64,000 nt of DNA from Puffinus mauretanicus (taxonomy: Eukaryota; Chordata; Aves; Procellariiformes; Procellariidae). The stretch covers positions 930,001-994,000 of the forward strand of contig JAJKFH010001941.1 in NCBI GenBank assembly GCA_023333565.1. Reading direction: 5' to 3'. The notes below the pieces were generated by a model. The model was not told the DNA's origin, ran no database searches, and worked only from the letters and a program-made list of their open reading frames with translations. Positions 23,546 through 33,806 of the stretch are shown here, in pieces. A program made the position numbers and the translations under genes. Each line of letters starts with the position of its first letter. The first letter of the stretch is position 1.

Positions 23546-25257
23546 AATGTTTCCAAGGACTTTTCTTTCCTTCCTGATGTATGTCCCTAGTCTTTACATT
23601 TGCAAAAGTTTTATCCGGGGAGCAGAGTGGTAATAATGTGAGCTCTAACTTTTAGACAATAAAATGTTTCCAAAGGGAGAATGTCTTTGACTCAAAACAA
23701 TGCTAATTCTGAACATATTCATACGGACATAAATATTGGTAGTATTTGGCATGAAGACTAATACTTGTTTTTCCAAACTGACCCCTGTGGCCCAAAAGCC
23801 AGGAAAAAGAAAGGATCTGTCTGGTACAACACTGTCTCATTAGTAGTGCCCATGCCCAATTCTATTTTGAGCATGTTCATCATCTACTGAGACCTGTAGT
23901 GCGTAGTGGGAGCTCACACGCGTGACAACTGCATGCTGTGTGCAAGGGCTCTAGTGGGGACCAGTTTCACTCTCAGTCGATGTCTCAGACATCAAAAGAG
24001 AGCATAGTCGTCTACCTACCTTGTGACAAAGCTACTCAAACATCAGTGAATAGGACAGTGCATCAGTGCATCAGTGAATAGGACAGTGCAGCCTCATATG
24101 TAGGTGCATATACGTAAGTACATACCTGGAAAAGTTTGCCCCTAAAGAGAATGTTTGGTTTCCAAATCAGAAAAGTGTAAGAGAAGAACTGTGACCATCT
24201 AAAACTGGAGTTTAGTCTATATTAGTGATCTCGGCTTCCTCTTTAATTAATGCAGAGAAACAGGAGACAATTCATCCCATCGGCAGCTAACTGTCTAACA
24301 GCTGAGAAGAATCAACCCCTGGAAGTACCCGTCTTTCACTATGGACTCCAGTAAATGAGTGTTTGACTTCAAGATCTGTGTGGGCCAAATAATTTCTGTT
24401 ACTGCACACATGTTTAAAGTACTTTGCAAGGTTGTTTCAGATAGCTCTTTTAATATTCTTTGACAGGTCAGAACACATCCTCTTTAATTATTGATCAGAT
24501 AAGCAAGCAAAGTTTTCCAAAAGATAGCATCTTTAGAAAAAAAAAAGGGTTTCCCTTAGTTGTGTACAATTGCAGGCCAATATCACAGGCCCAGAAGTGC
24601 CATCTCCTAGATCACCTAGCTTGATTACAATAATTAAGTCAATGTCATATATTATGACTAAATGTCTCCATCATAATATGATCGAATTGAGTTAAAAGCC
24701 CTGAACGATTCATTTAACTATCCCAACTCCTAAAGACTTTGTCTTTGGTATCAGATACATTCACCTCAGAAAACCTTCATTAATAAAAATAATTGAAACG
24801 GCAGGAACAGGTCACTGCTTCACATGTAAAACAAACTAGCTCTATGGAGTTTTAACAACATGCAAGAATATATGGAAGTTACTTTTCCTTTCCAATAATC
24901 TGTTACAATCTATTTAGGCATTTTTATTAGAATCTAGTTTTTAATATTTTCCACCAGTGATATTTTCTGGTCAGTGTCCGCATTTCTGCCTCCAGCCCAC
25001 AAAACCATAGTGTGGTTTCTCCCTCAAACGAATTGTGTACAATTTCTGGAAAAATCAACCTTCTGACTGAGCCTGTTCACAATATGGACATACCTGAAGG
25101 TCCCAATATTCCACAGAAAAACTGAAATTGAGCAGTGACTGTCACAGGTAAGTTCAACGGGGAGACTACTACATACCCAGAAGAGAGACATGCAGAAAGT
25201 GATGTCCCTTGACACTGATTGATTAAAAACAAATCCCAAAAGCTCTAATGTAATTCA
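23546..25257. other. Unique non-coding sequence
   Basis: AT-rich sequence with the tandem duplication at 24041. The 24560-24700 segment is AT-rich and complex. I see no exon. Confidence 0.45.
24041..24090. repeat. Tandem duplication, 28-bp unit, 1.8 copies
   Basis: The 28-bp unit opens with CATCAGTGAATAGGACAGTG and ends with a second CATCAGTG. The next copy starts at 24069 and stops after 22 bp. The octamer CATCAGTG therefore occurs at 24041, 24061 and 24069. Confidence 0.9.
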
Positions 25258-25262
25258 ATCTC
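25258..25262. repeat. Left target-site duplication (ATCTC)
   Basis: ATCTC directly precedes the LTR and is repeated exactly at 25918-25922. A 5-bp duplication is what retroviral integrases of several endogenous classes produce. Confidence 0.8.
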
Positions 25263-25917
25263 TGTGCTGGTTTTGGCTGGGATAGAGTTAATTTTCTTCA
25301 TAGTGGCTAGTATGAGGCTGTGTTTTGGATTTGTGCTGAAAACGGTGTTGATAACACAGGGATGTTTTCGTTACTGCTGAGCAGTGCTTACACAGAGTTT
25401 TCTGCTTCTCACCTCACCCCACCAGTGAGCAGGCTGGGGGTGCACAAGAAGTTGGGAGGGGACACAGCCGGGACAGCTGGCCCCAACTGACCAAAGGGGT
25501 ATTCCATACCATATGGCGTCATGCTCAGCATGTAAAGCTGGGGGGAAGATGGGCCGGGGGGGCTGCTGCTCGGGGGCTGGCTGGGCATCCATTGGTTAGT
25601 GGTGAGCAATTGTTTTCATTTGCATCGCTTGTCTTTCTTGGGTTTTATTTCTCTCTCTTTGTTATTTTCCTTTTCATTACAACTTCTTCTTCTTCTTCTT
25701 CTTTTTCTTCTTCTTCTTTTTCTTCTTCTTCTTGTTCTTGTTATTGTTGTTATTGTTGTTATTATTTTATTTTATTTCAATTATTAAACTGTTCTTGTCT
25801 CAAACCATGAGTTTTCTCACTTTTACCCTTCCAATTCTCTTCCCCCCATCCCGCTGAGGGAGGAGTGAGCAAGTGGCTGTGTGGTTCTTAGTTGCCAGCT
25901 GGGGTTAAACCGTGACA
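25263..25917 (+). mobile_element. Solo LTR of an avian endogenous retrovirus
   Basis: The 655-bp block starts TGTGCTGGTTTTGGCTGGGA and ends GGGGTTAAACCGTGACA, so it has the TG...CA termini of a retroviral LTR, and perfect 5-bp duplications flank it. I recognise it as a high-copy bird LTR, probably of the ERVL group, although the class is from memory. U3 landmarks are a CRE-like TGGCGTCA at 25514-25521 (one base from TGACGTCA) and TGTAAAG at 25531, where a TATA-type box would be expected; both look decayed. An ATTAAA polyadenylation signal lies at 25783-25788. No internal gag or pol sequence follows, so the provirus has been lost by recombination between its two LTRs. The orientation is given by the CRE/TATA-like to ATTAAA order. 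A TTC-rich microsatellite has grown inside it. Confidence 0.9.
25681..25775. repeat. TTC / TTG / TTA microsatellite inside the LTR
   Basis: Runs of TTC and TTTTTC pass into TTGTTATTG and then TTATTTTATTTTATT strings, just upstream of the ATTAAA signal. The open frames here are only serine, leucine and phenylalanine repeats. Confidence 0.9.
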
Positions 25918-25922
25918 ATCTC
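25918..25922. repeat. Right target-site duplication (ATCTC)
   Basis: An exact copy of 25258-25262 directly after the LTR terminus CA. Confidence 0.8.
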
Positions 25923-28499
25923 CTACTTCTTGATGGCTGGTAGCAACACCTTCTCAGTTATTCACACACTGGGCATGATGCCATAAACAGATCAAAAAGT
26001 GTATTTGTAACAAGATCTTAAACCTGACCTGTCAAATCAAGGGAAGAATTGGTTGTTTGTTTTATCTTTTTTTGGCAGGAATCACCTGTTTCATTAGTGT
26101 ATGAGCACATGTTCAGCCTTTCCACGACCAAGTTCAAGGTAGAGCCAGTAATAAGTCTGGTTATTGCTACAATCATTTCTTGCTGCACGGTTCCAATTGC
26201 TTGCCACAGAGAGACATGGGGGTGGGATTCAGCTTGCAGATTTAGACTTTAAAATTTGATGCAGCTTTACAGCTATTCAGCTGACCAAATGTAGCAACTG
26301 AGTTTTCGGTGCATTTGAATAGCCCTTAAGTTTCCAGTGACTGCAGTGGTATCTTGAGCACCTGGCTCACATGTAGAACCCTAAGTTTAAGTTTCTTAAT
26401 GTGGATCCAAATTTCTCTTTGGATACTGGATTGACATTTGCACAAAGAAAAATTGCCTGCATGCTACTTGCTTCTTCAGTTCAAAGGCTAGCACACGCAG
26501 TACCTCAAAGGACTGGTTCTCAGCAACCTCAGAGTAATTTTGAGCAATTTCTGGTGCTGACTTTATGTCTAGCTCCCACCTTTCCATATGGGTATGGACA
26601 GAAGATGGAAACTATCTTTTGGCTTCCACAAATGCTTGTGATAACAGAAGACTCAGCACCCAGGTTCCTGATGCCTGAAGGAACCCAGCCAATGTTTGAG
26701 CTGTATTTCAGTCATTTATTTATTTTCCAGATTCATTAAGTTCACTCTGTAGTTGCGGGTGGCCAGGAATTTTCCTGTGTGAGACTGGAATGTAGTTCTT
26801 ACTCCGTGGCCGGACTGAGCTGCACAATAGATATGGACTACAGTGTTCCCCTAAGACTAGAGATTTCGGGATCAAGAGGGGCCTTTATGCCTGTTCTCCT
26901 TCACCAGCGTGTGTCTTTGGACAGAGCCTGGAGTAGCCATTGCTTGATAAAAGGAAGAGGAGATGTAGGCAGGGTTCTTTTCCAAAAGATCCAGGGGGAA
27001 ATTGCTGTTGCTGCAGGTGCTGCTCTTGGTTCCTCAACAAACTAAGCTTGTAAGCACACATTTTGGAGTACACCTGCGTTGACATTTTGTCTATGTTTTT
27101 TGCTGTCAATAGAGACCCTAAACCACCATTTTTTTTTGTGGGAGCTTTGCTGTCAGATTAAGTCTTTCATAGGGGCCCTGTTTTTCAGTCTTGTGCAAGA
27201 AAATAAATACCAGCACTTTCTTTCCTTCCCAGCTCTGCTCTGCAAGTTGGATTTTGCAGTAATTCTGGGTAACTGCATCTGTGAAGCAGCACCCTTTCAA
27301 AGGCTTTACTTTTCCGGGTCATATTCTGTGTAACCTTCTTATCCCTCACAAGGTTTGGCAGAAATGCACATTTTGAATCCCAGCCCAACATTCCAGGGAC
27401 ATGGATAGCTCAGAAGAGCAATCCCCAAAGTTACCGTGCTAATGCGACTGCTGTCAGCGCTCAGAGTTTCTTGTGAGGTTGCTGGCGTTGATCTCATCAG
27501 CTTTTTAATTAACGGCACTGGTCAGTATGGAACAACTTTTGACCACTAGCCAGTCTTCTGGAGTATGGCTTAGTATCAGTGGGTTAGAGCAATACACCCC
27601 GTATAACTACAGTAGTGGTAGAAGTGGGCTGAGAGAAAAAAAATCGCATATGTCATGGAAGAAATTCCTAACCCTGAAGCACCTTAGATGGTGGAGTAAA
27701 AATCAATATTGGAACTAGAAATGCTGGATTCATGTGAAACTGAACCAGAAAATATATTTCAAAACTTGCTGAAGGGAGCCGTCCAACAAGAATGGGGAAA
27801 CGTGGGCGGATGGAAAAGGCTTCCCATGTCTCTTTTGTATGTTTCTCTATCAAAATGACAAAGGACCAATTGTCTCCAAGGAATAGTAGTTGCAAGCTTG
27901 GAATGCATTAAAAAACAATCAGTAATACTGGGATTGGTATATATGTAAAATGTGGTGTTTGTGCTTTAATTCCAGTCTGTTTCCTTATGCTCAAAGCAGC
28001 ATTCAACTTCAAATACTTTGTTCGCTTTGTTTCATCGTTGTGTCAGACCTGGGATAAGTAACATGTTCTTATAGGCTGGGTTCTACAAAGTGAATATCAC
28101 TACTGCGCTTGCAAGGGTCCTTATTCATCTAATTGTAGTCCCCAATGGAATTTTACCAGCTGATCTGAATGAATCAAGTTGTAAATGACAGTATCTAAGA
28201 TGATGAGAATTTCTGTTCATTTCTGAAATTCGTACCACCATTTGAAATTACTTGACGGCACACCGTTTTGCAACTTTTATTTACCTTTTCCAGATCCTAG
28301 CCTAGACAGTTCCTCTAAAAGGTGAATGAATTTACATTGTGTGTTTTACAAAACATATCCTTACTTTACAAGGTAATTTTCATTGCTACACCTGCCTATG
28401 ACATGCAGTGAAAAATGCACACCAAGTTGTGGAATCCCGAGAACATCCTGTCCAAAGAATGGTCAGTGAAAAAGCTGGCACCTGACTGCAAACGGCAAG
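25923..28499. other. Unique non-coding sequence
   Basis: Mixed-composition sequence without a recognised repeat, RNA gene or exon. The short frames on both strands are not protein-like. Confidence 0.45.
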
Positions 28500-29354
28500 C
28501 ACTGCGTGGCCGCCGTGATGTTCCTCTGCCTGACGTGCTGGAAAGGACTGGCCGTGTGTAGAGAGGTTGCTGGTCAGTGCTCTTGTCCGACCGTGGGAGT
28601 CAGGTATGAGAGAGGCTGGATGCTGTGAGATGGATACGGGAGAGGCAAGAGGGACTGAGAGCTGGCTGCTGGGGGGACCAGGGGCTGCAAGCCAGCTGTC
28701 GGGGAGACCAGGGAGTCTGAGGGTCAGGCACTGGAGAGACCGTAGGTCTGGACCTGCTACCAGAGAGACCTCTCTGCTTCTGTGTGTGTGCCTGTGCGTG
28801 AGGTACCAGGGAGGCAGGGGGACCCAGCTATTGGGTAGCCTGAGTATCCAAGGCCACTTGCTGGGGGGTCCGTAGCAAGTGTATATGTGTGTGTATAGGT
28901 ATCTGTCAGAGAGGAGGTCTGAGTACCAGCGGTCAAAGTGGGGCTGTGGGTGTCAGGCTTCTGTTTGTGCAGGTGCCAGCAGCTGGGGAGACGGGGGATC
29001 TAGGTACCACCTGCTCGATAGACTGAGTAAGGAGGGTTTTAGATTTTATATATCTGTATATATGCATATGTTTTCCACTAATGGACTTTCATCTTGATCA
29101 CCCAGAGAGGGAAACAGGATCAGGCTGCTCGTTATGTTTTTATTTTATGGGGGTGTTTCCTGTGTACATTGGTCTGTGTGGCCAGTGGTGTACATATATG
29201 CACATTGTATGTACGTGTCTGTGTGTGCTTCTTGGGAATACATACACAGCCTCACTACTGGCTGGACCTGAGGACATGGAGATGCAGTAGCCTCGCCTCT
29301 GTTGGGCTACTAGATTGGGCAACCCCTAACACAGAGTTTGTCCGTTCATCTTAA
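28500..29354 (+). mobile_element. GA-rich interspersed repeat body joined to a CR1 tail
   Basis: The first part (about 28590-29035) is built from imperfect units of roughly 30-50 bp that end in forms of GCTGGGGAGACC or GAGAGACC and contain TACCAG or GCCAGC. A TATA- and TGTG-rich stretch follows (29040-29240). The block runs without a visible junction into a CR1 3' end at 29355. It encodes no reverse transcriptase. From general familiarity with bird sequence I believe the whole unit recurs in avian genomes, but I cannot name the family. It may be an internally deleted CR1 relative or a CR1-tailed non-autonomous element. The left boundary is approximate. Confidence 0.5.
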
Positions 29355-29462
29355 ACCTGAGCAACCTGATCTAGTGGAAGGTGTCCCTGCCCATGGCAGA
29401 GGGGGTAGAACTAGATGATCTTTAACGTCTCTTCCAACCCAAACCATTCTATGATTCTATGA
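29355..29462 (+). mobile_element. CR1 3' tail
   Basis: CCTGAGCAACCTGATCTAGT starts the recognisable CR1 3' region. The block ends with CATTCTATGATTCTATGA, the terminal repeats of CR1, so it lies on the plus strand. Its sequence is close to the usual avian form, suggesting a fairly young copy among those in this window. Confidence 0.93.
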
Positions 29463-31320
29463 AACAAGTGAGTTTGCTCGGTCTTTTTTTGTGCGTAGCA
29501 TCTCTGCTTGAATACTGTAGAAGTTTTGTAGAAAGGAGTCAAACATGGAGTTTCAGCTCTGAATCAGAAGAGGAGAGAGGAATGGTTTGGGAGCCTCACA
29601 GCCATGAGCTTTGATTGGCCTGTCTTCTTATGGCAAAGAAAGTGGATCATAAGCCCATGCTGAAGTGAAAAAAAAGCTTAAATTTAAACTCCACCTGTCC
29701 TGGGTTGAAAGCACTGTGAAGTTAGGGTTAAAGACTCTCTGTGGACAACCTCAGAGAGCCAAGTGCCACGTTCCGGTGACAGTCAGGATCTACTCTGCAG
29801 TGAAGACGCTTTGGAATTTTTTTTTTGTCCTAAAAGCTCCTCAAAATCCATAGAGCTCTGTCATTTCAAGTATATTGATCCAGCGCTGACATGTGTTGTT
29901 TATAGAGATGGGAGCAGGCACTGACGCTAACGAAAACAGATCCATATTACTGCCTCACTCTTGTCCTGTGTGTAACATGTCAGCTGGCATGTGTTATGGT
30001 CATGTTGTAAAAACTCATCCTCTTTCCTAGGTCTGACGCTCCTTTGCTGAACAAGACAGTAATATCTTTCCAGGGACCCTGTTCGTTGGGATTATACAAG
30101 GCTTCAGTGGGCGCAAATACGAGCGTTGTTACCTTCAACCTTCTTTTTCATGGCTCTTTCCTCATGATGCTTTGGAGTTTTCTCAGAGCTCTTTTAGTAG
30201 TGCCAGTCAAAAGAAAGACATCATAGCTGATTAGACCCTTATGTAGGTAGTCCAGCATCCTTGAACCAGGGCTTGTTTTTAAATGCTATGGCAAAGCATG
30301 CAGTATCTTCAGTATGGATGACTCTGTCAACCAGAAATCATCTTTTTTCTTGGAAGTCACTAATGACTGGCTTACAGTGTGAGGTATAACATGTGGCTCT
30401 ACCAGATTTAGATAGATGTAGATGCATTACATCTGTTTAATATTTGATCTAAGTTTGGTTAACACATGCACTAATTTATGAATGGAAATCAGACAAGGAT
30501 TTTGGAAAACAGCCTATTTTTACCCACATAATAGCTAACCAAATGGCCAACAATAGAATTTTCAGAGATCTTTTTCAGAGAAGTAAAATGCCTTCAGTGG
30601 AACTGAACTTACTGAAGTATTTAATAGTAGTTACACATCTTTTTGTATTTCACACACAGGAACAAGAGCAGACCAAAAGAAACCTGACTTGCTCAGGTCA
30701 TTCCAGCCATCTTTTCAAAACAAAGCCTCTATGCCCAGTTTCCAAAAAACCCAACAGTTTCCTTCTCTCCCTCTTTGCATGGAAACAATTCCTCCTTCCT
30801 CCAAAAAACAATCAAAAAAACCCCGCCCCCAAACAGAAAGCTAGTACCAAATGATCAATAAAATACGCACAAAAATGTGTGACTTATTACATTTTATGCT
30901 TCATCCTGAAACCATTATAAAAGTTTTTACAACATTTTGGCAGTCATTTCTAAAAAGCTGCTCTGTATTGGAGAGGGAGCATATGCACCATGTGATATGA
31001 CATCTGCCACAGTAAGTAAGCTTTTAATTGAATATTTGAGGAAATAAACATGTAAAACCCATGTAACTTGATGTCAAATAAGTTATTGTTGCCTCAAGGC
31101 TTTCTTGATTTTTTCCATTTTTATTTTTGGCAGGAAAGTTTGAAATATTGTACATATTGGAGACAGGAGCACCTCACATACAATCGTCCATCAGGACAGA
31201 AAACATAATGTTGTATTATTGTTGCTACAGCAGCCCTCCCTCTCCTCCCCTCCCCCCACCAAAATCTTGGCAGTTATCAAAGTGGCATTTGGGATCTGAG
31301 ATTAACAATGTCTCTGCTCA
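29463..31320. other. Unique non-coding sequence
   Basis: AT-rich sequence with A/C-rich simple sequence near 30800-30840. No repeat family or exon is recognised. Confidence 0.45.
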
Positions 31321-31342
31321 CATCTAAATATATATTTAGATG
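31321..31342. repeat. Perfect 22-bp palindrome
   Basis: The half-site CATCTAAATAT is followed at once by its reverse complement, with no spacer. It is AT-rich and has no attached repeat element. Confidence 0.95.
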
Positions 31343-32289
31343 GGCGCAGAGAGGAAGAAAGGGAATTGACACACATTCAGTTGACTGCTGTACCAGTACG
31401 AACCAGAAACATCTTTCTCACATTACCTCTATGTTTCTTTTTACTCCTGTAACCTTTCACAACAAGCAGTGTGGTGGTTTCTATCTCCCTCTCTCTTACA
31501 AAGATACGGGCGCAGGAAGCTTGTGTAGCTCGGGAGGGAACGGTGTTGGTCCATCCCTCCATAACCTCACCATCTTTCGTTGCCCCTCCTCTTTGCTTTC
31601 CCCTGTGCTGCAGACTGGCTTCAGGTGGAGCGTGTGAGCGGAGCCAAAGACCAGCTCCTCAGCAAGGAACATAGCCCTCTCGAGAGACCCTCTAGCTCAC
31701 TTTTTAACTTTTCCACTCACCTACAGTAGTTAGTTACTTTTTATGTCCTCAGTGAGCCACCTGCCAGTGCAACATGCTTCAGTCCTGTGGTGGGATGATA
31801 GATTTGGTTTTTCCCACCCATTCAGTATCTGGTGGTGCTGCAGGTCTCACATTCTTGTTTGAGGAGCCCGTGCTGGTGGGACCTGTGGGTCTCCTTGGGC
31901 AGCGTGCTCCACTCTGGGAATTCAATCTACAGGATCAAGCTTTCTCACTGACAATGATGACCAAAGCGATGGTGTGTGCAGCCTCTTACAGGGTGATTCC
32001 CTGCATCACCACCGCATTTATATCCACGTGACAAATCTGCACAAGCCCATTTGAATTAATTTAGTGGGTAAGATTTTGTGAGACCCAGGTATCAGATGCT
32101 TCAGTAAAAAATCCCCAGGGCCTTGATATTTTAAGCCTAATTCTCACTTCATATGTGCTGATCTTACTGTCATGTAATTTGCTTGGGCAGGTGCTCCTCT
32201 CACTTAAGAATACTATAAACTTTGATTTCCACAAGCTCAGCTGGGAAAGGAGTGAAAGCCTGGACCAAGGGAGTCCCTCTTCCCATTGA
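31343..32289. other. Unique non-coding sequence
   Basis: No repeat family or convincing exon is seen. Plus-strand frames at 31308-31674 and 31774-32031 have no recognisable domains. Confidence 0.4.
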
Positions 32290-32440
32290 TTATTCCTTTC
32301 TGCCATAGAATTTCCTCATCCATATTTAGCATGGATTTATCTTTTACAAGCCCATGCTGCATATTGGCCACAAACCCAACATCTTCTAGTTGTGTAAAGA
32401 TCTTCTCTAATAGTTACTCCATTTTTTCATTGAGCTGTGA
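32290..32440 (-). mobile_element. Degraded CR1-like reverse transcriptase remnant
   Basis: Read on the minus strand, one frame gives EKIFTQLEDVGFVANMQHGL followed by VKDKSMLNMDEE. This fits the CR1 ORF2 motif with LED, then QHG, then a lysine and a KSCL-like string, from the middle of the reverse transcriptase domain. The match is short and no CR1 tail is attached, so it would be an internal scrap of an old insertion. Chance similarity cannot be ruled out by eye. Confidence 0.4.
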
Positions 32441-33665
32441 AGCGAGAGAGCACACTACCAGGCACACGCAGAAAATCAGACCGTGATGGTTCAGTAATAC
32501 CAAAAGAACCACAGACTCACTGCAGACAAGACATGTCGAGCGTTTAGATGAAGGGAAGGTGCAGCCACTGGCTAGAGTTCTCTGGAGCGCGGTCTTACTC
32601 AGTCCTGCAGCAGGATCTCAGCATGCTCCCAACGTGCAGGATCCACTCGAGCTTTGGGGCTGCAGAAGAGAACGTAGGGGACTCTGTCACAGCTACAAGG
32701 AGGCTTAACAAGATGACTGACTTCAGTTTGAAAATGAGGAGCCTATGCATTACGGTTCCCTCTGTAGTATTTAATTGGTTATGAAATTCCATCTGTTTTG
32801 CTTCGCTTCGTGTTTTCAACTCAGCTGATAAAGCTTATAGCAGGGACACGTGCCTGTTTTGGAAAAGCAATTAGGAGGTCTAGAGGATCTGGTAACTGGG
32901 TGGGTGGGCCATGGGATGATTGAAATGGCGAACAAGTTTTTTTCTAGGAAAAGGCCATTAATAGGATGCTAAAAGGTCCTGTACTGAGACAGACACCTGA
33001 GGTTAGGGATTTAGATATGAATACTGATACTGGGACAAATGAATGGCAGCCTGTGCACTCACCAGGCCCACTGTTTCAGGTCCCTGTCTAATTTAGGCAG
33101 CATCACTATGACTAAAATCAGTTGTAGATTGGGGTTTTTTTGTTTCTGCACAGCAAGATGGGCTTAGAAATTGAATTTTCCTAAATGAGAACATGTGATT
33201 GAAAAGCAGAGCTGTGTCGTGAGGCATGGCCTTTGACTGGCAGCTACAGCAGACTGCACCCTCAGGACAGGAGACCTGTTCACAGAACGCTGTTCTCTCC
33301 TTCACACAATTTATAGACTTCTCTTATCAAGGCTCTCCATAATGACAGCAAGCCACTGCCTGTGAAAGAGGACAGGTACCTCCACAAATAAGGGCCATTT
33401 ATACTTTCTGTTTTGTTGGCAACTGGGAAGAGGTGGACTTAGCTTCACTAGGAGCTTGAGAAAACACACACCTAAACCAGGCTTGGCTGCGTGATTAAGG
33501 GGAATGTAATATTTTAGCCCAGATGTGCACTTGGTCATCAGTAACCTCTGTAGTGATGGAGGCTAGTCTGGGGCAGTGTCCTGCTTCGGTGTGAAGTGTC
33601 AGTATGTGGCACTGGCTAGAACCACCACCTGGAGAGGCTGGAGAGATCAGGGAAATGGCGCTAGT
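32441..33665. other. Unique non-coding sequence
   Basis: I see no repeat family, RNA gene or exon here. Confidence 0.45.
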
Positions 33666-33806
33666 GGAAGGGAGGGAGGGAGGGAGGGAGGGAGGGAGGG
33701 AGGGAGGGAGGAAGGAAGGAAGGAAGGAAGGAAGGAAGGAAGGAAGGAAGGAAGGAAGGAAGGAAGGGGGGAAGGAAGGAGGGAAGGAAGGAAGGAAGGA
33801 AGGAAA
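33666..33806 (+). repeat. Two-phase GGGA / GGAA tetranucleotide microsatellite
   Basis: About ten units of GGGA are followed by some two dozen units of GGAA, interrupted near 33767-33784 by GGGGGG and GAGGG variants. The tract is pure purine on the plus strand for about 140 bp. The long glycine/arginine/lysine/glutamate open frames (plus) and serine/proline/leucine/phenylalanine frames (minus) are translations of this repeat, not proteins. Confidence 0.97.

Noticed and set aside
23030..23590. 186-codon plus-strand frame
   Set aside because: It runs through a CTCTCT simple repeat and an old interspersed repeat and shows no domain.
25592..25810. Serine- and leucine-rich plus-strand frames
   Set aside because: They translate the TTC/TTG/TTA microsatellite within the LTR.
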